Source of the DNA: Manduca sexta
Lineage: Eukaryota; Arthropoda; Insecta; Lepidoptera; Sphingidae
NCBI RefSeq assembly: GCF_014839805.1
Contig: NC_051128.1
Span: 10,802,466-10,866,465, forward strand
Length of the DNA stretch: 64,000 nucleotides
Direction of reading: 5' to 3'
The position numbers and the translations under genes are program-made. The notes beneath the pieces are model-generated. The model saw nothing but the letters and a program-made list of their open reading frames with translations. It searched no databases and was not told the origin of the DNA. Positions 13,301 through 28,100 of the stretch are shown here, piece by piece (position 1 is the first letter of the stretch; every line of letters starts with the position of its first letter).

Positions 13301-16300
13301 ATGTCGTTCAAATCGTTCGCCTACTGTTGAACGGCGATAGAATTATAAGCTACTAGTTAAACCTTCATTACCAGCCGTGGAGTAGGACGTGCTGGCACCC
13401 GCCGAGTACCGTAATGTTGTCATATTACAGCGCAGTGTTTAGCTCAGTCGGAGTTGTGAGATAAATAGCGCTCGACGTTAGTGCCGACTGCTGCCGCAGC
13501 TTTAATGCTCATTACCTGCGCCACATGTCGACTAGTCTTGCTCTACGATATACATTGTATAAAAAATATATGAGTTTTACGCCCGTTGAATTAGTTACAT
13601 TGCCAGCAATCTGTCAACAACAGCTACTTTATCTGTACGGTTGTGGGGTTTTACTGTTTTCCGACACATGTGTGCACTTCATCCAGATCTTGTAAAATAT
13701 CTATTCCACGAACTAGCATACCTATTTCTGAAATCTGTTGAGAGATACTTTGACAATCTATATTTTTTTATTGTATTATAACTAAGAAACGGTACAATAT
13801 ATGTAGCCATACGAAAATAAAATGATCTATTTCCTTAAATTTGATTGTGCATCAACTAAAACTCAAATTATAATTCTCAACGTGGAATCGAACACTCCAG
13901 TTTCCCGGCCCGTGAATGCTGTAGGTACTACACGTAATCGACATCTGCGCTCACCTCGCGCCGCGCCTCCCGCGCCGCTCCGGTATCACGGGATCCCGTG
14001 TAATTACAATACACAATACCCATACATGCCACGTGGAGGGCGACGTGCGTAGTAAGGACGATAATATACAATTTCGGATAATGAAGATGTTATGTTTACA
14101 AGGTTTTCGGAAGGTGAAGATTATTCTGTCTTCTTGATACAATCGGATGGTTTTTGGCTATAAAAATAGCTAAAATATTTCGGTGAATATAAATATAATT
14201 ATGTATATTGATGAAAATAACACAATGTCGCTTCGATCCTATTAATGAAAGTGGTTTCCGAAAAATGCCTAAACAGAAAAATAAATCTTCAATTACGATG
14301 TTTTTCTAATGATTTCCAAGGTTTTTCACGCATCTAATGCCTAGCCTCTATCCTCCGATGCACACCTAGTATTTGACAGGTCCACAATAAGCAATAACTG
14401 TAGGTCGCATCGCAAATCGCATACGTCATTACACATTGCCGTATTGATTCACTGAATGTGTAACTAGTGGAGTAATCTAACATGCCGTTAGCTATTACCG
14501 GCTCAGTTATTGTGCAATTCGCTGCGGCATAATGAAACACCGACGCCTCGCGATACGCGGCCGATCCGGGGCGAGCTCGGGTATTAGTTTGGCCACGCAC
14601 AATCATCGTGACGGAAAAATTGTGCCCGATATATGGGAATACTGTCGCCTCCTATTACATGAAGCGTAACATAGTTGGTGCGTTACACACCCGCAAATTA
14701 TTTTAATTTGTAAATTTATTCTATACTGTGAAAGAGACAAAACACCATGAAATTATTCACATATCATGTAAGAGGGCTATACAAATTTCAATGTGCTATT
14801 ACAATTGTTAGTTAGAATTTACCAAATATGTAAGTTATAAAAAGTAATAAATAAGGTTCCTGCCAAAATAATCAACTAAGGAACCATTTTAACCTCATGT
14901 ATCGAGATGTTTACAAATAGAAAGGATACAAATAAAAGGAAATCAGTAGAGGATGTGGTCGTATAATAATACTCACTATTTAATGTAACAGATGTTATTC
15001 CATTCATAGACATAGAAAAAATGACAACAACTCCAACTTAGTATTTGTATACGATTAATTTAGTTGCAGGTTAAAGACAGTTTTGTGTTACCTGTGACTC
15101 GCCCAGCTTCACTACTGGAGTCATAAAACGTGTCATAGATTGACTTACAGGAGTTGCAGTGGCAGGTCTAAGGGCAGTATAATCTCGCCTTTCTAAATCT
15201 GTCGTCACAGCCCGGCCCCGGCCACTGCCCGGCCCGGCTGTGTCCTAAGTTAGTGCGGTGTCGGGGTCGCTCCGCGGCGGCCCATTCGATCAAGCCCTTT
15301 ATCTTCCCTAATTAAGACGGATGGCTCCTGCCGCGCCCGCAGCTCGACACACTCGCGCGCACATCATCAATTACTGCAATTTTTAAGGCAAAATAGCATG
15401 TCAATTTATTTCATTTTAGTATAATAACCATCATAGTAACGCGACAGCATCCGAAACCTCATGCTGTAGGGATGATATCCTAAATTGATCTCCTTAATAT
15501 CCACAATCACATAGAACTCCAAATATTTGAATCGGATCTAGGTTCTGTGACTGAGAATTGTGTAGGCAACTGTTAGATATTAGTGTAGGTATTTTTCATG
15601 TCTTTAATTGACAGAGGGAGGTTTACCGAGGTTTATCATACCTAACTGGTAAGCAATGACTCACATACTCTTGCTAGAGGTAGGTCTCTCGTATGCGAGT
15701 AGAAGAAGATTCCGTAAGTACCGCCGCAATTTCTATATCTATTAGTTGTGTCCCCGGTTCAAGGATTTTGTAGCCTACGTAATTACTGGGCATTATGAGG
15801 TTTCACATCTTAAGTCTCAAGTTGATCTTAAACATTGTGCCTATCGTCAGGTACACAACCATTTTGTTGTGCCAGAAAAACAACCTTTTTGAATTTGAAA
15901 TAGAACTCAATATTGCTTCCTGGACATTACAATTATGTTATTCACGCCGAGGGCGCTGCGGGACCTACAGTCCATCCCATTTTCATTAACAGATACCCGA
16001 TAGTAATTAGCATAATAGAGAGCGTGAGCCTGCACCTATCCCGCCTCGCGCGGACGCTAGTTCCACCCCTTCTCCCGGTGGCCGCCAGCTAACATTGTTT
16101 GCATGTATTTTTCCTCATATGAAATAGTTAAATATTGTTGCAGCGCGGGCTGCGTGGACGCGACGCTTCGTTCTAACAAGTCCGTATGAAAAATGCATTG
16201 ATGTCCTGAGTTTTTTATTTAAATATTTATAGCGTTATTTTCTTAGGTCGTCGATGTAGTTGTATTTATTGACACGTTTTTAAATTCCGAATCCAATCTC

Positions 16301-18115
16301 GATTAAAAATCCATTCTATTCACTTGACACGAATACTTGCATGTATGATAAATGAACTCCTTTAGAGTTAATGCTGGGAGTGGTAACAGGGACAAGGGCG
16401 GTGGGCCCGAGCTGGGACGCGGCCATGTATGTAGAGACTTAATTCTGCCTACAGCGCGCCATATGGCATTTTGGCGCGAAGGTCTTGATTTTTTATCTCA
16501 TTTATGTACTTTTAATGTTTATTAAATGGTTGTTAAACAAGGCATGAAATTGGAAATTAAAAATTTCACGTCTGTATCGATTTTAATAGAGCACGCTGTT
16601 ATTTCTAGAAATTTTACTATATTTTAAACCTATAGGTAACCAAAGGTGCAGGTTGGTTATATGCTAGTAATTAATCATCATCCATGAATCAATGTTCAAA
16701 CCCAATGATTTCGCAACCCTGATCAATTACCACAGGTAACGCAACAGCTACGATATTTAATGATTTCTTACGTTTACGCGAAAGTTAGACATTAAAATTA
16801 AACTTTCTTTGGGGTTTTCTGCGCGACAATCGGCACCACCCCAGTCGAGATCGCTAGAAAACTGTCTAGTATTGATAACTGTCTGATATTTTTGCTTGCA
16901 CACATATTTTCTAGTAAATGTAAAAGCAAAAATATCTCCACATTATCACAATACCAATAATTCGCGCATATTTCAATGAGCGCGCGACATTTTAATTGTT
17001 ATGCGTTTAGCCGCATGTTGTGCGTTTGTCGTAAACATGCCGACCCGCCGACCGAAGAACATTACGCTCAATTGGCGCGAACTGCATGTGGGATGGTAAT
17101 AACTGATAGAGATCGGAAAAAATTGTCTAATACGTTTACAGATCGTAAAATAAACGAGGAAATATTGCTGAATTAGCTAGATTTGCGTGACCTTGTTTTG
17201 TATTAAGGTGTGATGAAGTCTGATTTTTTTACAACTGACTGATTAGAGGAGTTTACTTGCTTAACTTGCTTGCCATAAATGTTATAACAACAAAACCTAA
17301 CAATTTGAATTACAGTGTACGACAAACTAGAATTGTCATAATTTCCAGTTATTACACTGGCCATAGCTACAAATTCAACAACAGTTTCTATCTTCACTGT
17401 TTTATATTTGTATACTTATTATATTGTGTTTTTAGCAGATATGTTCTCATACGGCCTTTTATGGGCGGGGGTGGTATAAAACTTACAGTTTACATCTGGT
17501 GGTTCATTCATTTGCGCGCAATTAAATATTTACTATAAAATACAATCCGGAGCTTTCAATTTATTTTCCCACGATATCACTTCAACAAGGCGAACTTACT
17601 GGAACATTCCATCGTTTAACATTAAAAGCGGGAATCGCATGTGAAAAAAAGTTGTGAGAAAAAGTTTCCTTCTAGTAATTCTAAAACAATTTTCGCTCCA
17701 GGCAGCGGAATAGCTTAGCCGTTTAGAACTACGTTTAAAATAGATGGCTTTCCGGTGAGAATTATTTTTAACATATCTGAACTCGCTATATACAACCTTA
17801 GATTACCAACCTTGTTTTCTTAGATATAAAGTATCGAACTGTGCAGTAATTACTTACTACCTACAATGTTGCTCACCTGTAACAATGGTGTCTTACGACT
17901 TAGCCTCAGAAGACAAAGCATTGATACTAGATACACTGTCACCTACGAAAAACCAACATTTACTTATTTTTACAGGTTTTAAAGTTTATATTCAAGGCAG
18001 CCGTTTTCTATTTACAATCTTGTTCGTCAAAATTGGTACTACTTATTCACCTACAAAATAAACAAAAAGTATTGATTGGAGTGCATCATGATTTCCGAGT
18101 ATATTACCTCACGGT
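10316..18115. other. Upstream non-coding DNA, no gene recognised
   Basis: No open frame in this stretch can be tied to a protein family or to a convincing exon. GC-rich patches occur at about 11,280-11,450, 13,940-14,050, 15,190-15,360 and 16,020-16,170 and might be regulatory. A diverged piece at about 13,040-13,130 (accaaatttcaaatcaatcgg) resembles the body of a lepidopteran dispersed repeat. The rest is AT-rich and featureless to me. Confidence 0.4.
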
Positions 18116-18294
18116 TATAAATACAGCGGTGACAAGCGACAGACGGGCGCTCAATTGGATGTGATCGAGTAATTATCACATCAGACAGTGAATTACCTTT
18201 ATGTTGTGACGGGCAGTTCCAAACCTTGGTGTAAATAGGTATAACAGTCGGCAAACTTGCGGCACACTCCTATGCAGTGGGGGATTTTTCGAGA
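18116..18294 (+). promoter_or_regulatory. Candidate TATA promoter and 5' UTR exon of the smoothelin-like gene
   Basis: A good TATA box (tataaata, 18,116-18,123) is followed 37 bases later by an initiator-like tcaatt (18,151-18,156), slightly farther than usual. A strong donor, gaga|gtaagt, has its GT at 18,295. The next usable acceptor is tttgtccgcag at 19,118, immediately before the first coding exon, so an untranslated exon of about 145 bases joined across an 824-base intron is plausible. All of this is inferred from signals; the true transcription start could be much farther upstream. Confidence 0.25.
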
Positions 18295-19119
18295 GTAAGT
18301 GTAGCTACAGTTATGTTTGTGCGTTAGTGTAGCTACTTAGGTTTTTGTATGTTGGCGTAGGAACCCCTTCTAGGTGCAAAAAAACCCACTAAGCGATAGT
18401 GTGGTCAAATTGTATGCGACTAGGGTCGACTGGTATTTAATGCCAATTTTATACAGAAAACGTAGTGACTGAGTCAGTTGGTGTACCAATTTTACATAGA
18501 TAATAGTTTTGCTATTGTATTTCATGCAATGAAATAGACGAATACTGAAAATCTATCACAATTCTTTAGTACACGTCATACCTATAATGTCCTTTTATAA
18601 CTGATCTACAATCTACAAAATGATCCAGAATCTGGTGGCTTAAATACGTTTTATATTGGTGTTATGTGTTAATTATAATAGTTGTCAGTTGTTCAATACT
18701 AATTAAAACTAACCTAAAACCTAGACCAAGATTAAATTAGTGCTCTTTCTAGAGCTTCGCTAATAAATAGTGGATCTTTCGCGGTAAAATGTGTTAAATG
18801 TAACAACAGGATGTGAACTATTATGGACCGTGTATAATTTAAATTGGTCCGCTACTTTTTGTGTATCGTTTGGTACAGAGATCACTAGAGGCTTCCACTT
18901 TTCTATAATATAGATTAGAATATACAAAAAAACTGTTTTCCAAAAGTTAGTTCAGTTTTAGTCTTTAAATTCTGTGAAATAAATTTAAAAAACGATATAC
19001 TTGTTACGAAAAAAGATATGAATAAGGAATTAAGTTGTTTTACAATTAATACATTGTTAATAATTTTACTATGTAATATTAATGTGATGTTTAATGTTGT
19101 ATGTTTGTTTGTCCGCAGC

Positions 19120-19173
19120 ATGTCTGAAGGAGACGTGTCACTAATTCGTGACGAGGACCTTCTGCGCCGTATG
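19120..19173 (+). CDS. Exon 1 (coding): start and first half of smoothelin motif 1
   Basis: An acceptor tttgtccgcag ends at 19,118 and the exon begins c-ATG, so an upstream untranslated exon is needed. The 18 codons start MSEGD and end DEDLLRRM. The donor atg|gtgagg follows in phase 0. I chose this ATG because it is the first one after the acceptor and it leads directly into the conserved motif. An upstream coding exon that would make this Met internal cannot be excluded. Confidence 0.75.
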
Positions 19174-22100
19174 GTGAGGATTACTTCAATTAAATACATT
19201 GGGTCAAATGCTCAATTCGACCCGAGCAATTACTGCACTGATTGTTTATGTGAATCGTATTATTATACAATTTCATAAACAATAAATAACCCGGTTATTC
19301 TTTTAATACAGTCACATACAGGCAACGTTGTTTTCAGATACTTATTTTATCAAATAACTGTTTGCCATTTCTTTTTTACGCCTGTTAAAATTAAATGGCA
19401 AATACTCTTATTCACTTCGCTCGTATTTTCATGAAAGGCGCTTGATCAAACAAAATAGTCACTAAACTATAATTTCAAAACAAAAATAAACAGAATATCA
19501 AATATACTTACTTGTCATCAAGCGAACTGATTGTGTCGGTGTTTCAGTGGCAGCAGACCGAGGATTTTTCCCGCAAGAAAGAAATCCGCGCCCACATGTA
19601 CCGCCTGCGTGAGGAACGCTTGCGCAACCTTTATTCGCCGGACTACGCCTCCGACGGAAAAGGTAAATGGTTGAGTTTTTAATCCCTTTAAATCATGTTT
19701 TGTGTTGGGTAACGAATTACAGTAGTCTGATAATTACTGAATGTGGTAAATCAGAAATAAACAAATATTTGCTGTAAGTGTTTTGTAACAGGAATATTGT
19801 ATTTGTTATTTCATTATAATATTTAAGTTTTTTAGTTTAGATGAGTTTAGTGTAGTGAATCTGTAGCATTAGTATTATATGATAATTAATCATTTGTATT
19901 TACCAAAGCTAGCCCAGTAGTGTTCCTATCCTCATTTATAGTGTATTATCAGTTGGCTGCACTGAACAGAATTGCACGATTGAAGCTTGCGTTCGTCTAG
20001 AGTAGTTGTGCGTCAACAGGTTGTGAGTTCACGTCGCCGCAGGGCCACGTGCAGTCGTTCGCCGACCAGAGCTTCCAGTCCATGAAGAGCAAGGAAGTGC
20101 GCGACGCGGGCTCCCCTCCCAAGGAGTTCTCGTACCGCGGCCAAGGTGCCTACTGCGTCTTTACACTAACGCTTTATAACTTGTAACAACCCTACAGCAT
20201 CAGGTTCGGGACACTCACCACTCACCGTCGACCCTGTTGTGAAATGTTCTGTACATGTTACCTGTATTTCCAGACCTGAAGGAGCTCTCGAACGCCGGCT
20301 GGAACGTGGAGTCGGAGAACAGAACGACGGACGACGGCCACACCCACGTCAAGTCCGTGCACGCCAACATCGAGGGCCGATACGACGTCGAAGGCGGCAA
20401 AGGTCAGTTCGCAGCCGTTGACCATCACAAGCAGGCGGTCACCGAGTACCAGGACGAGAACAGCAGTCTGAAGCGCAACGAGAGCTCGTCCAACACGGCG
20501 GCGCACGAGCAGGTGGTGCGCCGCACCGATGACGGGACACACTTCTCGTCCACTACCAGCTCCAGTTCCAGCTCCAAGTACCAGCAAGTATCGACCAAAA
20601 ACGAAACAGTGCCATATTCAAACGACTACAACCAACGAACCCTTGACTCTAACCGCAATGAACAACTAACGAGGAGGACTCACGAGAATACCGTGGGGAA
20701 CAACTACGACAACGGAGAACTGGTGTCCAGGAAAGTGGAATACCCCGATGATAACACCCGGGTCATAGTCGAGACGAGATGTCTGCCCGACGGAACTCGC
20801 GTCACCAGCACTCGCCGGGAGTTCCGTGCGCCTGTACAAAGCACCCGCTCCGAGCAGCGCTCTCAGACGAAGACCGAGAGCAAGTACAGCTCTCTGCACA
20901 AGTCCGATCAGACGTCCACGTCCAACGTCTCGCGATACACTGACAACCGAGTTAACGACATCGTCGACTCGCAAAGAAATGTTGACGACCAAGACTTTAA
21001 AAGACAAATTCTAAAATATACTGATAATGATGACTATTCTGAGACGCAAAGCGTTAAGAGTTACGAAACAAACGTCAAACGTGTTGTGGATTCCAAAATT
21101 GATGACAATTATTCGCAAACCTCGCGATATGAAACTAAAATTAATAAGAAATATATTGATAACGTTGACGATTATTCGCAGACTGACAGGTATGATAAAG
21201 TTGACAGAAAAGTGGTTAATAACCAACGCGACGATGTGGATTACACACAATCTCGACATGAGATCAACAAGGAGCATTTGAAGACCGACGATTCCCAAAC
21301 AACTCGGTACGTGACCAAAATTAACAAGGTTACTGACTACACCACTGAGGACGACAGGCGTACTGTTCAGCATTTTGAAAACGTGGACAACGTGGACCGA
21401 CGCAACATCACCATACGGCGCGAGGTAACCGAGCCCCGTGATCAAAAAGATACTCATCCCAGAGGCACATATCCGCAAGACTCGACGCCTGACCGTCGTG
21501 ATTCGACTGTGCCGCGCGATCAAAATGAATATCCGAAGGATGTTTATTCGAGAGACTCATACCCGAAAGATACAAAGCCTGACTCTCGCGACACCACAGT
21601 CCCTCGTGATCATAAAGACAACTATCCGAAAGATTCTTACCCAAGAGACGGTTATCCTAAGGACATACATCCGCAAGACACAACAACGCCGCGCGATCAC
21701 AAAGACACGTACCCGAAAGATGTATACCCTAAAGACACTTATCCCAAGAACATGTATCCGCAAGACTCTAAACCTGATCGGGATACTGTAGAGCGTGTGC
21801 ATACTATCACAAGAGACAATAAGGAAGAAGTTGTAACTAAAAAAACTTCTACAGATCAGTACCAGACTACCTACGTCACAGACTATACTCAGAAGAAGAT
21901 TAGTACTGACTGGAGCCCTACCCATACTGCTTGGGCGAGCACACTGCGTTCCGATACGCCGACTACAACTCGGCCGTCGACACGAGCCTCATCCCCAGGC
22001 AGCAGAACTTTCAAGTCCAGTACTTCTTCGCTTAGAAGCAGCGTGAGTCCTGATAAAAAGAAACCGTCTAGCCGTGGGGGTAGCCCTAACAAGGTTGATC

Positions 22101-25100
22101 GCTATTCTCCTTCCCGTACTGTGTCAGATAAATACACCACTCATTCTTCTCATCATGTGACCGAAACTAAAACTACTAAGCATACGGGCTCTGATGGTCG
22201 CCCCCCCACCGGTCGCTCTCCGACTCGGCCCGGCTATAGCCCTGATAGGAAACCTCACGGTTACCCCAGAACAGGAGCCAGTCCTGAAAAGAAGCCAGAT
22301 CAGCCTCACAAAACCAGTACCAGCCCGGATAGAAAACCAACATCTCGGGCACCTGTCGGTCACCCTGGCACACCCACTCGCCCTGGAGACTTCGGGTCGC
22401 CAAAGTCACCTCGCCAAAGTCCAGAAAGAAAAGCAACATCCCGCACACCTAGCGATCGACCTGCCTCTCCAACGCGACCGCGGGAATTTGGTACTCCAAA
22501 GTCGCCCCGTCAAAGTCCTGAGAGAAAACCGACCTACCGTCCTTCTGGTGACAGACCAGGTGATTCCAGCCATCCGCGCTTCTCGTCACCGCAGCGGACT
22601 AGTCCTGACAGAAAGCCTGACAACAAGCCAAGGGATTCTCCACGATCAAGCCCAAGCCCAGATCGTAAACCAGGATACCAAACGCCTTCTGATCGTCGCC
22701 CAGCTCCTGGTGATGTTCCGAGAACCACGTCTCCTTCTAGACCGTATTCACCTTCGGACGCACATAAGAGACCTAGGACTAGTCCTGAACGCAAACCAGG
22801 ATATCAAACACCTGCTGACCAACGTGCAGCTCCTGGTGATGTTCCGAGAACTACGTCTCCTTCTAGACCGTATTCACCTTCGGACGCACATAAGAGACCT
22901 AGGACTAGTCCTGAACGTAAGCCAACGCAACCAGATAGCATCGACAAATCTTCACGTCCAAAAGGCGTGAGCCCAGACAGAAAACCAGGATATATGCAAC
23001 CTACTGCTACCACCAAGCCAACACCAGATAATCTAAAGAGTCCAACGAAGCCCTCTGTCAGCCCCGACCATAAATCTCCTACAAAACAAATACCTGAAGA
23101 TCGTAGTCCAGACAAGACCAAAAGTAGCATAGTAAAGGAGGTCCATGAACGATTTGTGGATGAAGAGACTAAGATCTATACTCAAATTGATAAAACAAAC
23201 AGTAACCAAACAACTGTCATTGACTCATTACAACCACGTGAGCAGAGCCCTTTGCCAGTTGGCATGGGTCCTGGTAAAGATACTCCGGACTTTAGCGATT
23301 CTCTTCATCGTGACGCTCCAAAGTATAAAGAACCTACAGACTCTATACCGTCTGATAAAATACCCCAACGATTGGAAAGAACCGACGTGACCACGGAGTA
23401 TGATAAGATTACAACTATAAAAACAACAAAGACTAAGGATTCTCCGAAACCAACCGGCAGACAACCTTCTCCCACTAAAGACACGAAACGACCCGACGAT
23501 GTAAAGGATAAAATACCGAAAGATAAAGAGGCGCCTAAGTCTGATAGAGAACCCTCACCTGATAAATATGGCACATATGAGAAGAAAAAGCCGACTAAAT
23601 TTCCAAAGGATCAAGATGTTCCATCTGAAACTCCAAGAGAACCGTCTCCTAGCAAATTTGGCACCTATGACAAAAATCAACCACGGGATGATGATTCTGC
23701 TCCTAAAAAACCCCAGGATGCCCCTGTACGCGAACCTTCTCCCACTAAATATGGAACTTATGATAAGAAGCGGCCAACTGCGGAAACTCCTAAAGATTCC
23801 TCAAAACCTCAAGACAAAAAAACAACCGTGGAAAAAATAACAACTACTGTTAAGGAAGATAAAGAAACCAGATATGATTCTTTAACCCGTCGTGAAAAGA
23901 TCACTAAGAAGCCTGAACACCCTGGTTCTCCTACCAAAAAGAGCCCGAGAGACAGCGTGTCTCCAGCCAAGTCACCAATAAAAGATACTAAATACAAACA
24001 TACAACAGATTTCCTAACTACTGAAAGAACCACGGAGGAAATCCATAAAAAACAGACTACTAAAGATCGCCCCAGGCAACTTATCACCCCATCTTCTAGC
24101 CCAACTCGTAAACCTAAGCCTGATACCGCTCCGTCAACGGGGCAGAGTTCTCCTACGACTTCTGTTAGTGGTTTTGTTTACTTTGGTTCCCCAAGACAAG
24201 AGCAACCTGTAACAGACTTGGATGACCAGGAGCCTTATCCCGATACTCACGACAAAACAATCCCAGCCTATGATAAACCTGACAATCAGGTCATAGATCG
24301 TACTCCATCACCTTCCAAAATACCGTGCCGATCACCATCTCCTGATAAACGTACTTCTCCTTACAAGGACAATTTTCCACTCAAAAGTTCTTTGAAAAAG
24401 CCAACGGACTCTCAGACTTCACCGTCTGAAAAACCTCCATCAAGTTTCCGTGTGTCACCAGAGAATCAAGACTATCCACCTCATGATATCGTTAAGAAAG
24501 ATCGTCCAGAGCCTGAAGGTCATGATTCACCCAAAAGCAAACCGCCCCTGGAAAGACGTGAGACGTACGAGGACCGATGCAGAAAGATTCTTGGTATGAT
24601 TGACACTACAGAGACCACCACGAGGGTGACTACTGAGAAAGTAACAAGGAGTTCTCCTGATGATTCTCCAAGTCATAGCCCAGTTCCAAAGGACGTATCT
24701 CCTTTCAAAGACTATCCGTCTAAAAAGGACACTAAAACCAATGTCCTCGATTTTATATCTCGAGAAAAGGATGAGCTCGTGAAAACTACGCGTGATGATT
24801 ATGCTCCTGATGGAAAACCTAAAACGCCTAGAGACACTTCTCCTACAAAACTTCAAGACATCACTACTACAACAAAAAAGACTCGTGAAGATACTGAAAA
24901 GGAAACCATCACAACGGTGAAAACTAAGTACACGAGAGAAAGTCCGGAAAGGAAACCTGGATATGTACCTGGTGGTAAACAATCAGAGCCTATTAAAGAT
25001 CAGCCTACATACGGCTCTCCCAAAACACCTAAAGGTATTCAGCCTGATTCCACTACTGACGCAGTGAAGTATCGGCCAACTGATTCGCCTAGAAGCAGCT

Positions 25101-28100
25101 TGAGCCCTGAACGTAAATCAGGCCAAACGCCAACAAAGAGAGCACCAGAAAAACCAGATGACAAGTATCCCAAAGAATCTTCTAAGACACGACAAGACGC
25201 CAGCCCTGACCGTAAACCTAGCCATACCAAATCTACGGATATCAGCACTAAATACGATACAGTATCTACTGAAGGTGTACAAAAAACTGTATCTTCAACA
25301 ATTAGTGAGAAGAAGTATCCTTCAAGGCCATCCGATTCGCCCTCGCGCAAACCTTCGAAACCTGATGTCGACAAAGTAAGAGCAACTTCACCCTTCAAAA
25401 CCCCCAAGGGATTAGTTCCTGATAAAAAGTCTCCTGGTAAGAAACCCACCAAAAGTCCCAGCAAGAAACCAGGACACGAATATCCTGATGATGAGTCTGA
25501 CACTGCTGAGGAAATATCTGACTACGAATCAACTACCGTTACTGCTCAGTACGAGTCGTTCACATCCGAGGAAGCAGATAAAAAATTCTCCTTAACTACA
25601 GTAAGTGATCGTCCTGCAAAACCAACATCTCCCACGCACAGGGCTCCGACTACCAATCAGCCTAGGCCTCGGTCTCCGAAGGATGATGACGTGGGCAGAG
25701 AACCGGGTTATGAAGTTCCTTCACCAACTAAGAGTGCGCCGATAAAGGAACCCTCTTTAAAACATCCTCAGGAATCGTCTCCATCGCCAGATGTAAAGAC
25801 TTCTAGCTATAAAAAAACGATTACTAATATTGAGTCGACCACTAGTGACATTAACGAAACATTCACTTCTAAGACAGTGGTTGAAAAACAACCTAAAAAA
25901 CCATCAGATGCTCCAACTCGTGATACTCCTGATGAAAAGCCCAGGCCCGACTCAGTAAGTCCTAGGTATCCTAGAGGAGAAAGCCCAGAAAAACGACAAC
26001 CGACATCGCCAATGAAAGGCGTTCCCGGTGACAAATATCCTCGTGATTCATCCCCATCTCATCCCGAATACTTAAAAACTACTACTGTAGTTACTTCTAC
26101 TGATGAACACCACACCCTCGAGGACATTGATGAGAGTGTAAGAAGTAAGATCTTAGAAGAGCGGCATCCACGCAAACCGTCAGACTCACCCACTCGCCGT
26201 GAACCAGATGATAAGCCAAAGACCGACATACCTACTAGATCAGGTCACCCCAAAGAAGACAGTCCCGAAAGAAAACCAACTCAGCATCAGCCGACTAAGG
26301 ATGCTCTCAGGAGACTTCCTGGTGAAAGACATCCCGAAGATACGACTTCATCCAGACCTAGTTACTTGAAAACTACTACTGTAATCAGTTCCACTGATGA
26401 GATATACGATGCAGAACACATTGATGAGACTCTTGTATCGAAGACCGTACATGAAAGTTACCCTCACAAATCTTTAGATTCACCTACTCGACGTGAACCG
26501 GGTGATAAACCGAAGACTGGCATACCTAGTAGGCCCGGTTATCCTAAGGAAGAGAGCCCTGAACGGAAACCAATTCAACAGCCAACTAAAGATACGCCTA
26601 AGAGAATTCCTGGCGGTAAATATCCTGAAGATAAGTCTCCATCCAAACCTGGTTATTTGAAAACTACTTCTGTAGTCAGCTCCACTGACGAGATATACGG
26701 TACAGAACATATTGATGAGACTCTTGTATCAGAGACCGTACACGAGAAATATCCTCGAAAACCTTCGGGTTCACCAACTCGACGTGGTCCTGATGACAAA
26801 CCTGAGAGTTACATGCCATCTGGGCCGGGTTATCATCAGCCGACTAAAAAGGACACAAAAACCGATGTCATTGATTTCATATCTCGTGAGAAAGAGGAAC
26901 TGGTAAAGACAACCACGCACGACCGTCGCTCTCCTGATGAAAAACCTAGTTATCAACAACCTGCCAAGAAAATTCCTGGAGACAAATATCCAGAAGATTC
27001 TCCGTCAAGCCCTGGGTACATGAAGACAACTACGGTTGTCAGTTCTGCTGATATGGAATATACTACTGAAGATATTGGCGAGACAGTGATTTCGAAGACT
27101 GTGCATGAGCAATACCCACGCAAATCTTCAGAGTCACCAACTCGCCGTGCTCCCGACAACAAGCCCAAAACCGGCACTCCTAAACCTAGTCACCCTAAGG
27201 AGGACAGTCCTGAAAGAACGCTAGGTCGACACCCGATTTCTTCGTCTAAAGATGCTCCCAAGAAATCACCTAGAGATAGATCTCCTGAAGATCTATCTCC
27301 TACACGTATTGGATTTTCGAAAACCACTACTATCACTAGTTCTACTGATGAACAATTCACTTCCAAAGATATTGATGAAACCATAATGACAAGGACCGTT
27401 GAAGAAAGATATCCACGCAAGCCTTCGGAATCACCAACCCGACGTAGTCCAGGTGACAAGCCAAGTACTGGTGTTCCGTCTAGGCCTGGTTATCCTAAGG
27501 AAGGTAGTCCTGAAAGAAAACCGCGATATCAACAGCCTTCTCCACCAACTAAGGGTGTTCCGCAAAGAGAGCCTGAAGACCAATATCCTGATAATTCTTC
27601 ACCCCGACAGGGATATTTGAAAACAACCACAGTTGTGAGTTCTACGGATGTTTCGTATGGGACGGAAGACGTGGAAGAAACACATATTTCAAAGACTATG
27701 CACGAAAAACATCCTCGGAAGCCTTCGGAGTCACCCAGCCGTCAACCACACGACAAGCCTAGGACTGACACTTCTAGCAGACCTGGATATTCGAAGGAAG
27801 AAAGTCCGGAAAGAAGACCTGGCTATCGACAACCAACATCACCAACTAAGAAAATTCCTGGTGAACGATATCCTGATGAATCTTCACCATCGAGACCAGG
27901 TAAAGAACCTGGATACACAAAAACAACAACCGCTATAACAACTACATACGATAGCTATGACACAGAGAGCACTGAGGATACTACGAGAAGAACTTACGAA
28001 GAAAGTCATCCTAGAAAGCAGACAGAATCGCCTACACATCGGCCAGTCAAAGATACACCCAGAATTCATTCGACTAAGCCTATATTACCTAAAGATGAAA

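Noticed and set aside
20043..20145. Alternative acceptor at 20,042 for exon 3
   Set aside because: It gives a frame that does not match exon 2's phase or the following exon; the acceptor at 20,019 does.
21011..21523. 170-codon antisense frame, and similar antisense frames across 20.2-33 kb
   Set aside because: They are shadows of the giant exon, whose codon composition makes antisense stops rare. Val/Leu/Ser-rich translations are typical of such shadows.
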